DNA of 64,000 nt from Cordilura impudica (Eukaryota; Arthropoda; Insecta; Diptera; Scathophagidae). The position numbers and the translations under genes were made by a program. The stretch is taken from positions 29,673,991 to 29,737,990 of the forward strand of contig OY821518.1 in assembly GCA_963682025.1 (NCBI GenBank), read 5' to 3'. The notes below the pieces were generated by a model. The model made no database searches and was not told the origin of the DNA. It saw only the letters and a list, made by a program, of their open reading frames with translations. Positions within the stretch are counted from its first letter, which is position 1, and every line of letters begins with the position of its first letter. Below are positions 10,400 to 22,217 of this stretch, piece after piece.

Positions 10400-11541
10400 A
10401 CCTTAGTTGTACATGCTCTTTCACTTACTATTTATTTATTTATTTTGCTCTACAACGCTCAGTTTTTGAGATATAAGCAATTTTATGTTCCCCGCCAATA
10501 TTTTGAATTTTTCAATCTTGCAACCCTAATTATAGTTACCGTCTAATTCATATGTTGTCTTGTAGCTATGTACAACATATCAGCCATGCTCTATGAAGCT
10601 TAGTTTTCGAGATGTATGCGATATTTTATTCCGAGTCAAATTTTGTGGTTTTTCAATCTGGCCACCTTGACAATAATATTTAAAGGGATGTCAAAATTTC
10701 ACGCTTTTTGCTCTACGGCACATAACTTTCGACAGAATGTTCCGCGCAAAAATTAATACTTATACGTATGATTGATAATTAATCATATGGACAGCGTTTA
10801 GGAGTCAGCATATCAGTGAGTAAACTGGGCTTAACTATTGTAATAATATTTGTTTCTGAGGCTTTTTTGTACGTCACACTAGCTCTTCAGCAAAGAAGAA
10901 GTGTAGCGATTTTATGTTGTTTGCCAAATTTTGGCGCTTTTTAATCTGGCAACCCTAACAATTGTATTTAAAGAGGAGACAACATTTCACCCTTTTGCTA
11001 TACTACACTTATGCCCGTTTTCTCAATAGGCGATTATCTTTTATCCCAACGAGAAACTGGCGATTAAAGAAATTTGGTTTTCTCAATGTCTGGTTTGCTT
11101 CTATTTTGTCGCAAAGCTAACCGGCACTCATCTGCCAATTATTTATTTATCGTACAGATAAATTATTCTACCAACTTTCATATCAATTTTGAGAGGCATT
11201 GCCAACTGAAAATAATTCTCCCAACTTTCATACGTATTTTGAGAGGCATTGCCAACTGAAAATAATGTTTTTGTCGGTACATTGAGAAAACCAAAATTGT
11301 TAACCGGCAGTTTATCGGTCCAATAAATTTATGTCCTGGTTAAGTAACAGGCAGTTTGACGATACTTTGAGAAAACCGGCATTAGATTTCGATTTAATTT
11401 TCCCCACAGAAATTAATAGGTGCAGGTATTAGTGATAATTAATTATATTTATGCGTACAGCATTCAAGAATCAGCAGATCAGCATATCAGTGGGTTAGAG
11501 CTGATGATAATTGTTTCTGAGACTTTTTTGTACGTTGACCA
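10400..11541 (+). repeat. Duplicated block (family F) interrupted by nested MITEs
   Basis: A segment with AATTAAT, GATAATTAAT, a CAGCATATCAGTG motif and a TGTTTCTGAG / CTTTTTTGTACGT end occurs at about 10752-10878 and again at about 11409-11533. Upstream of each copy is a shared block with TTTTTAATCTGGCAACCCTAA-like and CTTTTGCT motifs. The second copy is split by the MITE at 11012-11380. No coding capacity was seen; short ORFs here are incidental. Confidence 0.6.
11012..11380. mobile_element. MITE with TTA target duplication, containing a second MITE-like inverted repeat
   Basis: The left end TGCCCGTTTTCTCAA and the right end TTGAGAAAACCGGCA are inverted repeats, flanked on both sides by TTA (11009-11011 and 11381-11383). 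A 3-bp TTA/TWA duplication is typical of PIF/Harbinger elements, although the end sequence alone does not prove that family. Inside, a second inverted pair (TTTGGTTTTCTCAATGT near 11072 and ACATTGAGAAAACCAAA near 11279) suggests nesting or terminal duplication. A tandem pair of 50-bp units with GAGAGGCATTGCCAACTGAA lies at about 11170-11265. Confidence 0.6.
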
Positions 11542-11611
11542 TTCATTAATGTCCAGGAAAAAAATTAAATAATTTCAAAAAATTTTATTTAAAAAAATAT
11601 TTTAATAAATT

Positions 11612-12140
11612 TATATAAAGTTAGAGTGTTAAATCGGCTATGCCAAATCTTTTATGGCCTCCACTTGGGTTTTACGTTTACATTAATATCTGCACTAACT
11701 GTACTATTTATAATAAATGTAAACGAAATAAAAAAAGTAAATAATTTCATGAACTTGATACTAAAATATTACAACAAACATACTAAATTTTTACAGTTTT
11801 TTAAAGATGTCTCCATATTTTTCAGACCATATCTTGGCACAATGACGTCCGATTTACCCCATTTTCAAAAACAATCTATTAGACATGATGGCAAACAATA
11901 TTCTCCTTAGCTTCCCACGAAAACGGTTTATTTTGTGAATGAGCTTGATTTCAACAGACAGACAGACGGACAGACGTACAGATGAACATATGGACATCGC
12001 TATAGCGACACGACTTGTTATAAGGATTAATAATATATATATTTTATGGAGACGCAAATTCATTTTTCGATACACTGCAAATGGAATGTCAATTAATACA
12101 TGCCCTCTGCAGAGTGGTGTGGAATATATAAAAATGATAT
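11612..12140 (+). mobile_element. Mini-me-like element, family C
   Basis: It begins with TTAGAGTGTTAAATCGGCTA and ends with a TGCCCTCTGCAGAGTGGTG motif followed by TATATAAAAATG. A GACAGACAGACGGACAGACG core (about 11958-11977) is the (GTCY)n motif on the other strand. The first 240 bp match the minus-strand copy at 21888-22126. ORFs in it (94, 108 and 70 codons) overlap one another on both strands and show no domain. Confidence 0.7.
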
Positions 12141-12431
12141 TTCGAAAATGAGCAGTGATATTAAAGTGGGAGAAACTCATTTTGAGTTAATGAAAATTTA
12201 TATGAAAAGAAGATAATAATTATATGCGAAACTAAAATCTTAAACTAAGAAGTGTTTCACTGAGTACTCAATAAAATAGGTTTAAAAATATCTCTTTAGA
12301 AGAGTGATTTCTCCTCACTTCCCAAGCACTAGTTGAAATGTACTTCTGAGGATCTACAAAATTGACTTGGTTTATCCAGACTTACGTTTTCAGAAAAAGT
12401 TAATTATTTTTTTTTGTTTATTTATATTTAA

Positions 12432-12590
12432 CTAGCAGATTCCAGCCCTTGAAATTCGAGTGCAAATTCTAGGAAATTTTACGGCTAAAGAGAACTACCT
12501 TTCAAATAATATACGTTTGGTCAAAATCGGGATAAAACGGTAGAACAAAACATCGGTCACAAGAAATCGCCTAGCCAATTAATATATAGA
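12432..12590 (-). mobile_element. Non-autonomous Helitron (copy 3, internal deletion)
   Basis: Both ends are intact (CTAGCAGATTCCAGCCCTTG on the plus-strand left; AATATATAGA then T on the right), but the copy is only 159 bp. About 200 bp between AGGAAATTTTA and CGGCTAAAGA are missing relative to copy 4. Confidence 0.8.
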
Positions 12591-15162
12591 TTTATACTTA
12601 ATTACATTAATGCGATTATTGTAACTAACTTAAGCTAAAAGTTCTAGCTACTGTGGCTTTCGACTATGAATTTGTGTTTTTATAAATCAGATAAGGTTCT
12701 GTCACTTATTTTATAAAAAATATATTTATAAATTTGTTTAATTGTTTTTTTTCATCAACTGTTATCAGGAGATCAGATAGTAGGCTAGATCCAAAAATTT
12801 TGCCTCTGGACGAATGATAGACGGGGCATTCATCTAACTTGCGGGTGGCGTTGTGGTCAGAATTATAGCATATTTTGGAGGTGTTGTTTACGGGGACTGA
12901 TTCGGAAATGTACTATTTTGATGGTTACACTTCTCGAGCAGATAGTGGGATATGTTGCTTGTGTTCCTGTGCCAATTCAAACTTTGTACCTTTGCTATTA
13001 TATGCTCCTTTTTAGTGTGTGCTACGATTTCAAATGAGAGTGGATGGTGTTTAAGATATCTCGCATTTTATTTGGGCAATTTCATTAAAAGTCTAATTTT
13101 ACATATTAAAATAGTATTATTGTCCATTAGAGTTAAACCGCAAAACAAAAATACGCAAATAACTTTAAAATTTTGCGAATTTTTTTTGTGACCATTAAAT
13201 GTGAAATTATTTTTGTAAAAGGAATTTTCTTATGGGCTAATGATGGTCAAGTTTAGTGTATACAAAAATCATTTAATTTTTCAATTTTCACTCAACGTTT
13301 CTTTTGCGTTTTTCAGACTTCTTCAGAAGTGTTTTTATTTTTAAATAATTTTATATGACATCTTTTTGATTATAATTACTTTTTTCTAAAAAAAACTGAC
13401 TGCACGATGCATAATATATAAATTAATAAATATATAACAACAACTCAGTTCACAGAAATCACAAACTAATCTTAACGCTAATATCACAGAATTAAATTTT
13501 CCTTTCGCAAATTAAAATCTAAGTTATTGCAAATAAAATTGGAACAGTTATAGCAAAATTAGGAATAGTTTATATAACCTATCAGAACTTATAAATCCAA
13601 AATATTAATGGCTCACATAATAATAATTAAAAGAATAAGAAATTAATGTGGTGAAAAATAAAGTAATAATACAATTTTTTACTAAAGTCATAAACTTCAA
13701 CATTTGGCTTACCCCTTTTCTAAACACATTCATACGTACATAAATACCTATTTGTACAAGAGCATATCAAATTATATCCCATATCATCCCAGCAGTCTGC
13801 TGAAACCAACAACACCAGTTCTAAGTTTAAAACATCTTAATCAAACTCCCCTTGAAATATCGAAAGACTTGTTAAAGTAAGAACTGAATCCTTAGACTTT
13901 GCAAATATTGCTGCTACTTCTTTTGCTTCATCAACAACTTCCAACTCTAGGGATTGTTTAAAAGGATTTCTTCAGCTACCACAAGATATTCTAATATGAA
14001 AATATTCAACACAAAAGTTCATTCTATGAAGTAGAAAATTTTTTGTAAATCCTTTTATTGAAATGTTATGCCTTAAACTTAAAGAAGTATTAGAAGAAAA
14101 CAAATGTGAAAACATAATTTGCTCGAATGGAATACAATAGCCTAAGGGTCAAAACTTAAAGAACTTACTAACATCATACATCATGCAAATGTACAAGTAA
14201 TGCAAAGTCGAAATAATAAAGGAAATCATATGTACATATAATTTCTATGTCGGTTGGTAAGCAGTTAAGGCGTTCTCTTTTAGTAATATTTTATTTCACA
14301 AGAAATGAATTTATTCATATTAAACATAAACGGAAAATAATTTCTTATGATTTATGGTGGTTGTGAATGTCCATTATTATGTGTATACATTTCATATGTA
14401 ATTGGCAGGAAAATTGTTGAGTTAAACTATGGCGCCTAAGTGTAGGCAATACTTTTTAAATATATGCTGTTTGAACAGTGGAACCTAGATCGCTTTCGTA
14501 TTAGTTGTAAGTAATGGCATTTTGGAGAATGTTATTTTAGAGAACCCAGTCAAAATGTCGGGTACTTTAAAAAATTAGTCCAAATTTCTGGATAGTATAA
14601 CCTGATATTTGGAAATTGCTCTAAAGTATCTGAAATACAAGTTGTCGAAGTGATTCGTGTCATTCTTTTTTATTCTATGGGTATAAAAAATGGATTTATC
14701 GATGCAACAGCGCCTAAAGATTTATTTATGCAGCATAACCCTAAACTCGTAATTTTTCTGAAAATGTTCAACAGTTTCTGTATAAAATGAAGAAATGTCA
14801 TTCGGTTTCAGGTCGCTATTTTCAGTATGATGATATTATTAGTCCTGGTATCAGTGTAATAAAAAGTCGCTCACTATCAATTTTTGGCGGTATTTACAAA
14901 CTGATCCTAATGAAAACTTGTATCATTAATGTTTGGTGATAATCTTATAGATAAAAATGGAGTTTTGTTTATTTGTACATTTGTTTGTGGTTTTTAGAAG
15001 ACTACATCACAGGACCAATCATCTTGAAATTTTTACAGTAGTTAACTAAATATCCGTAACGAAAGATAGTATATGTTTTTTTGTCCACCTCTTATACAAA
15101 AAATCATGAGGTACTGTGAAAATGACAGTCTTTAAACTTTTGACAAGTGCATTAACTACCAA
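12591..15162. other. Long AT-rich stretch without a supported gene
   Basis: A 79-codon ORF (12952-13191) has a hydrophobic start but no recognised domain. At about 13290-13335 the minus strand carries CTGAAGAAGTCTGAAAAACG followed by GAAACGTTGAGTG, a motif style seen at the ends of some Penelope-type retroelements. I could not find a reverse transcriptase next to it. No RNA gene was seen. Confidence 0.4.
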
Positions 15163-15540
15163 CTAGCAGATTCCAGCCCTCGAAATTCGAGTGCAAATTC
15201 TAGGAAATTTTATTTTTTCATTAAATAAAGACCCTAAAGGTATGCTAATCAATTATAGCCAATTCGCAAATCAACACAAAAAAACAAACTCATTTTTATT
15301 ACAAACACATTAACAAATATAATGAACACACACATATCATTGTATAATTTTATGAATGTGGTAGTAGCAACTTTAAATGCCATTTATTCAAAATAATGGA
15401 AAAAAATTAAAAATCTGTAAATCTGCAAATCGGCTAAAAACAAATACCTTTCAAATAATATACGTTTGGTCAAAATCAGGATAAAACGGTAGAACAAAAC
15501 ATCGGTCACAAGAAATCGCCTAGCCTATTAATATTATAGA
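15163..15540 (-). mobile_element. Non-autonomous Helitron (copy 4, near full length)
   Basis: It is 378 bp with both ends: CTAGCAGATTCCAGCCCTCG on the left of the plus strand (3' CTAG end of the element, with its CTCGAATTTCGAG hairpin), and ATTAATATTATAGA, then T, on the right. It serves as the best reference copy for the family in this window. Confidence 0.87.
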
Positions 15541-15559
15541 TGTGAGTAGTCGTGGAATA

Positions 15560-16195
15560 TATGGGCGGAATCTCCAAAACCGAAAATCGCGAATAACAAA
15601 AATTGCTAAAATCAAAAATCGTCAAAATCAGAAATGACAAAACACAAAAATTGCCAAAATCAAAAATCACAATAAAATAAAAATCGCCAAAACCGAAAAT
15701 CGAAAATAAAAATAATTGCCAAAATCAAAAATCGCCAAAATCAGATATGGCAAAAAACAGAAATAGCCAAAATCAAAAATCAAAATAAAACAAAAATCGC
15801 CAGAACCGAAAATCGCAAATAAAAAAATTGCCAAAATCAAAAAACGTCAAAATCAGAAATCACTATAAAACAAAAATCGCCATAACCGAAAATCGCGAAT
15901 AACAAAAATCGCAAAAATCAAAAATCGCTACAATCAAACATCGCATAAAATAAAAAATCTGAAGAAACAAAAATCGCTAAGTCAAAAATGCCAAACAAAA
16001 ACAAAAATCGCCAAAGTCAAAAATGCCAAACAAAAACAAAAATCGCCAAGTCAAAAATCGCGAATCAAAAAAACTCCAAAATTAAAAACCGCAAAAAACA
16101 CAACAACACACAAACACACACACAACAAAAAAGATCGCAAAAAACAATAATAGCCAAAGTCAAACCGCTAAAAATCAAAAATCGCAAAATGTAAA
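15560..16195 (+). repeat. Degenerate minisatellite of AAATCGCCAAAATC-type units
   Basis: About 630 bp of irregular units built from AAAAATCG, CCAAAATC and AACAAAAATCGC, with a CA-rich patch near 16100-16130. It lies just past the 5' end of Helitron copy 4 and before copy 5. The 68-codon ORF within it (15988-16194) is a low-complexity Lys/Gln/Asn frame and is not considered a gene. Confidence 0.85.
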
Positions 16196-16283
16196 TAAAA
16201 TAGTTTTTAACATTATGTATTTTCAGTTTTTTATTTCGTTACGTTGGGTGTAGGAAGCCCGTCGGGTTACAGCTTATATTATA

Positions 16284-16649
16284 CTAGCAGATTGCAGCGC
16301 TCGAAATTCGAGTGCAATTTCTAGGCAGCTTTATTTCTTAACTTAGCCAATTCACAAACCAACACTTTTATGGTTTATTATTATTGTGAATGAAGATAAC
16401 AAATTCATTAACAAACACATTAACAAATTTAATAAAACACACATATGTATATGTATACCACATATATAAATATGTAGCAACTTTAAATGCAATTTACTCA
16501 AAATAAAGGAAAAATTTTAAAATCTGTAAATCTGCTAAACGGCTAAAAAGAAATACCTTTCAAATAATATACGTTTGGTCAAAATCGGGATAAAACGGTA
16601 GAACAAAACATCGGTCACGAGAAATCACCTAGCCTATTAGTATTATAGA
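16284..16649 (-). mobile_element. Non-autonomous Helitron (copy 5)
   Basis: The ends are CTAGCAGATTGCAGCGCTCG on the left of the plus strand and AGTATTATAGA followed by T on the right. Internally it is closest to copies 1 and 2 (AACCAACACTTTTATGGTTT block), so the family has at least two subtypes in this window. Confidence 0.85.
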
Positions 16650-18219
16650 TATAAGGAGCCATTCCATGTTCCGTACGAAGTGACTCTAAAATGATGCAAT
16701 ATAGTTGCCCCTTTGCTAATTTTTACAACTTCGTACGATGATCATCTTATGAAATATCACGTGCCGAAGTTTAGATTCAATTATTTGAGACGTATTTAGA
16801 ACACATATGAACATTTTTCATAGTTTAAATAAATTTTAATTCTGTATTATTAGATTGCTACTATTATCGAATAGATCAAATACTTCTTCTTGCGGGTGTT
16901 CCTTAATTTAAAATTGGTTTCTGTTGCTTCATACCACTTCTTGAGACTAAATATATTTTTCTTGCAAATAAATTACCAAAAAATATTAAAGCAAAGAGTG
17001 TTTGCCTTACATATGTCTATAAAAGACATTGCATCTTATCGAATCAAAATTGATAATGATAACCAAGGAAGTTGTTAATCCAGTCAAAATATCTGGAGAA
17101 AGTGAAATATTACAAACATTGCTAATTTTATTAACTTAAAATAAACAAAATCGCCTAAGTAAAAAATGGTAAAATTTTGCTTTTATCAATCAAAATATGC
17201 TATAAAGCATTTATGTTAAAATAGAGACACTGATTATGGTTTAATAGATCGACTATAACAATAATATTCGACAGAGAATTATATCACGTTCTACTTACCC
17301 ACCCAAAACACTTCCCAAAATTATAAAGTAGCGTATTTATCATTTATAAAATTCTTCATATACACATATTTTTGTGTTTCCCAAAACCAATACAATTTGA
17401 TAAATTACATTAAAAACTTTTATAAACGCATATCAAAATTATATTAGTAATTGTCTACTCAAAGTTAACAATCTAAAAGCGTACAATATAAATTAATTAA
17501 AACATTCCATTTGATGAAAATTACATTTGTAACTCCCACAACACATGAACAACAAACGCAAAAGCAGAAATAAATTTACAGAAACATAAAAGTATTTGAT
17601 TTAAAAAAAAAATAAAAATAAATAAATAGAATGGCAAAAATTCCACAGCGAATACAAATGAAATTAACACACACACACACGCACACACACACACACACTC
17701 CGATAACAGAAAGGACAAACCGAAGAGTTGACATTAAAAACTGTCTCCTGAATAGATAAGAAACAAAAGACTTAATAATACGAAGAAATATTTAGAGCAC
17801 AAAATAAAGGATGTTCAAAAATGTTTCACATATGTAATTTTATATTTCTATAGTTATATATATACAACCATACAACTCACATTAGGTTGTAGAGTGGAGA
17901 TGTACAAGTATTCATATGACAATTATTTATTTTTATAATTTTTTTTTTTCTAAGGAAGTTATGAAACAAATTACTTACATTGACTTTGAATGGGTAACAA
18001 ACATAAAGTTGTTAGAACAAAATTGTAATTTTAATACAATTTGTAAAGTGAGCTTTTTGATTATAATTATAGGTTGATGAATACATGTACTCGTACAGTA
18101 TAAATAAAATTGAAGACTAAAAGATTTCAAGTGCATGAAATTGAAATGAAAGGGTTAATATCGTTAGAGCATTTTAATTAAACGAAACAAAACTTTCCAC
18201 TGAGACGATTCTATATAAA
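16650..18219. other. AT-rich spacer with a (CA)n microsatellite
   Basis: A (CA)n run occupies 17667-17698 with one G interruption. A CGTACGAAGT / ACTTCGTACG inverted pair lies at about 16672 and 16727. Short ORFs (62 and 65 codons) show no motif and the minus one spans the microsatellite. Confidence 0.5.
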
Positions 18220-19010
18220 AACAAGTAAGAAAATTATAGTCGGTCTAGACCGACTATACGATAACCTATACCATGCGTTTAGAGACCCTATCTCTCAGGC
18301 CCAACTAACTGGATATAGAAAATAAGCATAAACCAAATTTGAGTGGGATTTTTATTAATATTTTTGGCTGCAGATATGAAAAAGTTCATATCGGATGCTA
18401 TATCTATATGGGGACTAGGCCCAAAAATAGACCGATCCTGACCATGTTTGGTAAAGTCTCTTGTATTTTGCAAAAATATATACAAACAAAATTTGGGAAG
18501 AATCAATGCAATATTTTTGTTTTTTGATAGATTTAAGTGAAGATCGGGAAGCAGCTCTATATGGGGCCTATGACTAAGAGTTATCCAATAGGGATCATTT
18601 TTGGACTACTGATTAATGGATGTAATGTATACATACAAACCCAACTTGACTAAGATTTGTATGATAATTTGGATCTTATGGCAATATATGTTGATTTTAT
18701 AGGGGTCATTTGTATGGGGGCTAGGTCTGAACATGGGCCGATTCTCACAGTGTTCATGCCATGGCCGATAAAAGATCAAATACCAAACTTCATCAAAATA
18801 TATTCATATTTGCGACCTGCAGTTTGATTACAAGCTTTACATGGACACACAGACGGACGGACGGACGGACATCGTTAAATCGAGTCGGATAGTGATTCTG
18901 ATTCGATCGGTATAATTAAAGATGGGTGAGGGTCAAATATTTTTGGTTGTTACAAACAGCAGCACAAAGTCATTATACCCAAACCACATAGTGGTATAGG
19001 GTATAAAAAT
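18220..19010 (+). mobile_element. Mini-me-like element, family B (near complete)
   Basis: It starts AACAAGTAAGAAAATTATAG with a TCGGTCTAGACCGACTATA palindrome at about 18240-18258, carries the GGACGGACGGAC core at about 18855-18870 and ends GTGGTATAGGGTATAAAAAT. With the copy at 58331-59115 it defines a unit of about 0.79 kb. ORFs of 60-70 codons on both strands overlap and are chance. Confidence 0.8.
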
Positions 19011-19030
19011 AGGGTAGAGTGATGTTTCTT

Positions 19031-20222
19031 TATACCCTCCACTGCAGTGTACAGAGGGTATATATAAGTTTGTCATTCCGTTTGTAATAATTAGAAAAAA
19101 AATTTTGGACCCCATAAAATACATATGTTTGTGATCCTTATAACAACCGGAGTTGATATAGCGCTTTCCGTCTGTCCGTCTGTGGAAATCACGATGGCAG
19201 CACCAATCGGGCAGGTAGGGTGCTCGCTGATATAAAAAATGATTCACTAACATCCTGAAAAGTTTGCTGTTTAAAATCGTCCAAATCGGTCGATTAGGGC
19301 CCGAGATTTGAATGAAGAACTAAAAAAAGTCTTGAAAAAATATAATTTTCTATGTTGTTCTTGTCACGATCACGCCCTCAATGGGATAGCTAAGGCGATC
19401 ATTTTCAGTGAGAATGATTCACCAAATTCATGGGAGGGTTTCTATTTCAAAAATCCATTAAAATCCGTGGAACAGGTCCAGGGAAATCTGTGAAAAATTA
19501 AAAAAAAAATGAAAATTATGACGTTTCTATATTGTTCTTGTTGTTATTCTAAATGTGGTATTGTTGTTATAGTTGGACTTGTTGTTTTTGTGGTCGATGT
19601 GGTAATAATATAATAAAAACTAATCGTTTTTTACATTTTTTTTTATCAACTCTGGTAGAAAAATTTAAAAGTTTCCATTATTTTGGCATCACAAGAAAAA
19701 TTTGTTAGTTCATTTCTGTCATTGCCACGAGCCTGCCTGCAAAGTTTCAGATCGATTGGGTCACGGGAAAGGGGCTAAAATCGATTCAAAATTTTTTCGG
19801 CAATCGAGTTAATATAAAGGGGGTAAAAATTCACCAACATCTAAAGCAAATAATGCTAAAATACCTAGTTGTTAATAAAAAAAAAAAAAAAACAATGTAA
19901 ATTTAGCAAAAAAAAAAAATTGTTTAATATATGTTTATTCTATATATGTATGTATGTCCATAATAACTGCATGTTAGAAATATCTCGGTATATTATTTTA
20001 TTTACATAAAATTCTGCAATATTTTGTTGTGGGGAAAATACATTTCTTTTGCATTAACAGAGTGTCACTTCATTTTGCTCAGCGTGACTATGCCACAGTA
20101 GATGGCGCCACAATTTTTGTTCTAATTAGCTTTGCAATACATAGTTATTTCTATTTTAACATGAATGTCATTATTTTCAAATAGATATTATACAGAACAA
20201 TGTTAAGAGTATACACGGGCTG
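19031..20222 (+). mobile_element. Mini-me-like element, family A (long form)
   Basis: The head hairpin is TATACCCTCCACTGCAGTGT ... GAGGGTATATATA, then GTTTGTCATTCCGTTTGTAA and GTCCGTCTGTCCGTCTG (about 19166-19185). Further shared blocks with the copy at 47962-49250 are ATTGTTCTTGTTGTTATTCT, GAGCCTGCCTGCAAAGTTTC and CACAGTAGATGGCGCC. The end is near AAGAGTATACAC (20207-20218). The two copies are colinear for about 1.2 kb. ORFs of 61-106 codons are not shared in frame and are judged spurious. Confidence 0.75.
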
Positions 20223-21887
20223 GTCTTTTATTTCATACGTTTTTTCATTATTCTTTTACAAATATGAACATAACTTTGGCATATTAACTTTTTGTTGTCT
20301 TTACAAAATAAAGTTACCGAGTTCTTAAATGGGTTTTTTGCTTTCAAAACAGTTCTACATAGTTATATAGAACTATTTTTCTGCTTTACCTACAAAATAT
20401 CTGACTGCGATTACATCTAATTTTTAAAAATTGTTTATAATTACTGAAGCATTACTATTGACATAAATATAAAATTGCACTTTTTAAATTTTCCACTCAA
20501 ATTTAAGGAAATATAAATTCTAAAAACTGGAATTAAAATTTCCAATTATAAATTAGAAAATATTAATTGAAGTTCGGAAAATCATATTAAACCGTCGGAA
20601 ATAATAATTTTAAATTTAGAAGACATCAACTGCATCTTTAATATATAAATTTTATTGGTTAAACACAAAATGAAATTCCAAAAAAAAAAAAAAAAAAAAA
20701 ACACCAAATACCTATGTTTACATTTAAAAAATGTTTACATTTAAAAAAAATATTGCCATTCAGAAGAAATTAATAGCTTTTCAGTACCGCTATTCAGTTA
20801 TTTCTTTTAACGATAGTCGAATCGTTAAAAAAAATAAAATAGCAAAGTTATCAGTAAAATTTTTAAACGATATTCGCTATTGTTAAAGTCAGCTGTTGTT
20901 GTTATCTAAACGACAACCTTTTTTGTGTTGTTCATTCAATCGATAAAAACTTAAATTTTTAGGTTGAAATGTCGTCATACATAAATAAAAATCATAAAAT
21001 AGTGAAAATATTTTGCTTTTATTAAAAAAATTTTTTATATTAATAAAAAAAATTAAATACCATATTCAATTCATTATTTCATTTTCAAATAAATAAACAG
21101 AAATATTAGTAAAAAAAAAAATAAAGATATTAAACATAAACATAAAATCATCCTGCCAAACACGAATTAATTTGTTTTTTTCTATCCCTTGTGTTTTTCG
21201 CTTATTTTGACAGAGATGCCACTCCTTTACAATTTAAATAAATAGAAAAATAGATTTGTCGATTGTCGTTAAGATGTCTGTACTTAGTGAATCACTTAAT
21301 CCTTAGTGCAAACAACAATAGCTGGCGATATATTTTGCGATTGTCCGATCGTTGAAATTTACAGAATCACACTACAGAAAACATTAATTTAAATTCAATG
21401 AATTTTAGAAAACGTCAAACGATATTTAAGAATTGCGAACAAAAAAATTGTTACATAAATAAACACAACTTGATGAGAATGTTATTTATTTCTATATAAA
21501 TTTTACCAATTTTTTTTGGATGAAAATCTGAGGTTTTCCAGAAAATAAAGAGAACAAATTATTTTATTTAAAATGTTTGGGACATTTGGTTTTTTGCGTT
21601 TGGCATCCCTAATTTGAATATTTTTTATTATAAATTTATTTTCTATGTTTTCAAAATATGCCAATATTTTAATAAAAAAGTTGAGAGAGCTTTTTTTGGT
21701 TATTATTTTGTTATTCCATCCGACCTATATGGCCACAATGAAGAAATATTTGGCCAGTTAAAAAAAACTATACAGCCATCTCCAATTAGTACGATTTAAT
21801 GCATATAGCCACCACACACGACCATTACCTTTGCAATGCAGGTTAGGGCGACCTATTTAATTAGCAAAAACTAAATTAAACGAGAAG
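20223..21887. other. AT-rich spacer, nothing recognised
   Basis: Long A runs (20681-20701) and T-rich stretches. No frame, RNA gene or shared repeat was supported. Confidence 0.45.
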
Positions 21888-22126
21888 TTATGTCATATAA
21901 CCTAAATGCATGGCGATCGGCAACCACGATGACCAAAAAGCAAACACCGAAATAATAGAAAAGAAGAAAACCAACCCAAAGAATTTGCTGAAATAATTTG
22001 GTATTAAGTTTAACAAATTGTTTACTTTTTCCAATATTTTGTTTACATTTATTATCAATACTCCAACCGAGGTGGAGGGTATCAAAGATTCGGCACAGCC
22101 GAATTTAACACTCTTACCTGTTTTCT
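21888..22126 (-). mobile_element. Mini-me-like element, family C (5' part)
   Basis: Read on the minus strand it starts GGTAAGAGTGTTAAATTCGG, then TGTGCCGAATCTTTGATACC, and follows the same order as 11612-11850. The GTCY core and 3' end are missing. ORFs at 21888-22358 (minus) and 22018-22341 (plus) run across this repeat into the next one and are not genes. Confidence 0.65.
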
Positions 22127-22217
22127 TCTCGAATGTGACATGGGTTCTAAGTAGGATCTGTGAATTGTATAGATGTAAAAATACGATAAGTAAAATTATA
22201 CACTCAATTTTACAAAA

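Noticed and set aside
11626..12180. ORFs of 94, 108 and 70 codons in a mini-me-like element
   Set aside because: They overlap on opposite strands, cross the GTCY core and show no conserved domain.
13290..13335. Hammerhead ribozyme
   Set aside because: The CTGAAGA and GAAA boxes are present but the segment between them cannot form stem II; kept only as a low-interest observation.
15988..16194. 68-codon Lys/Gln/Asn-rich ORF
   Set aside because: It lies wholly in a degenerate AAATCGCC-type minisatellite and has no domain.
16672..16740. CGTACGAAGT inverted pair as a MITE
   Set aside because: Only 10 bp match, borders are unclear and no second copy was found in the window.
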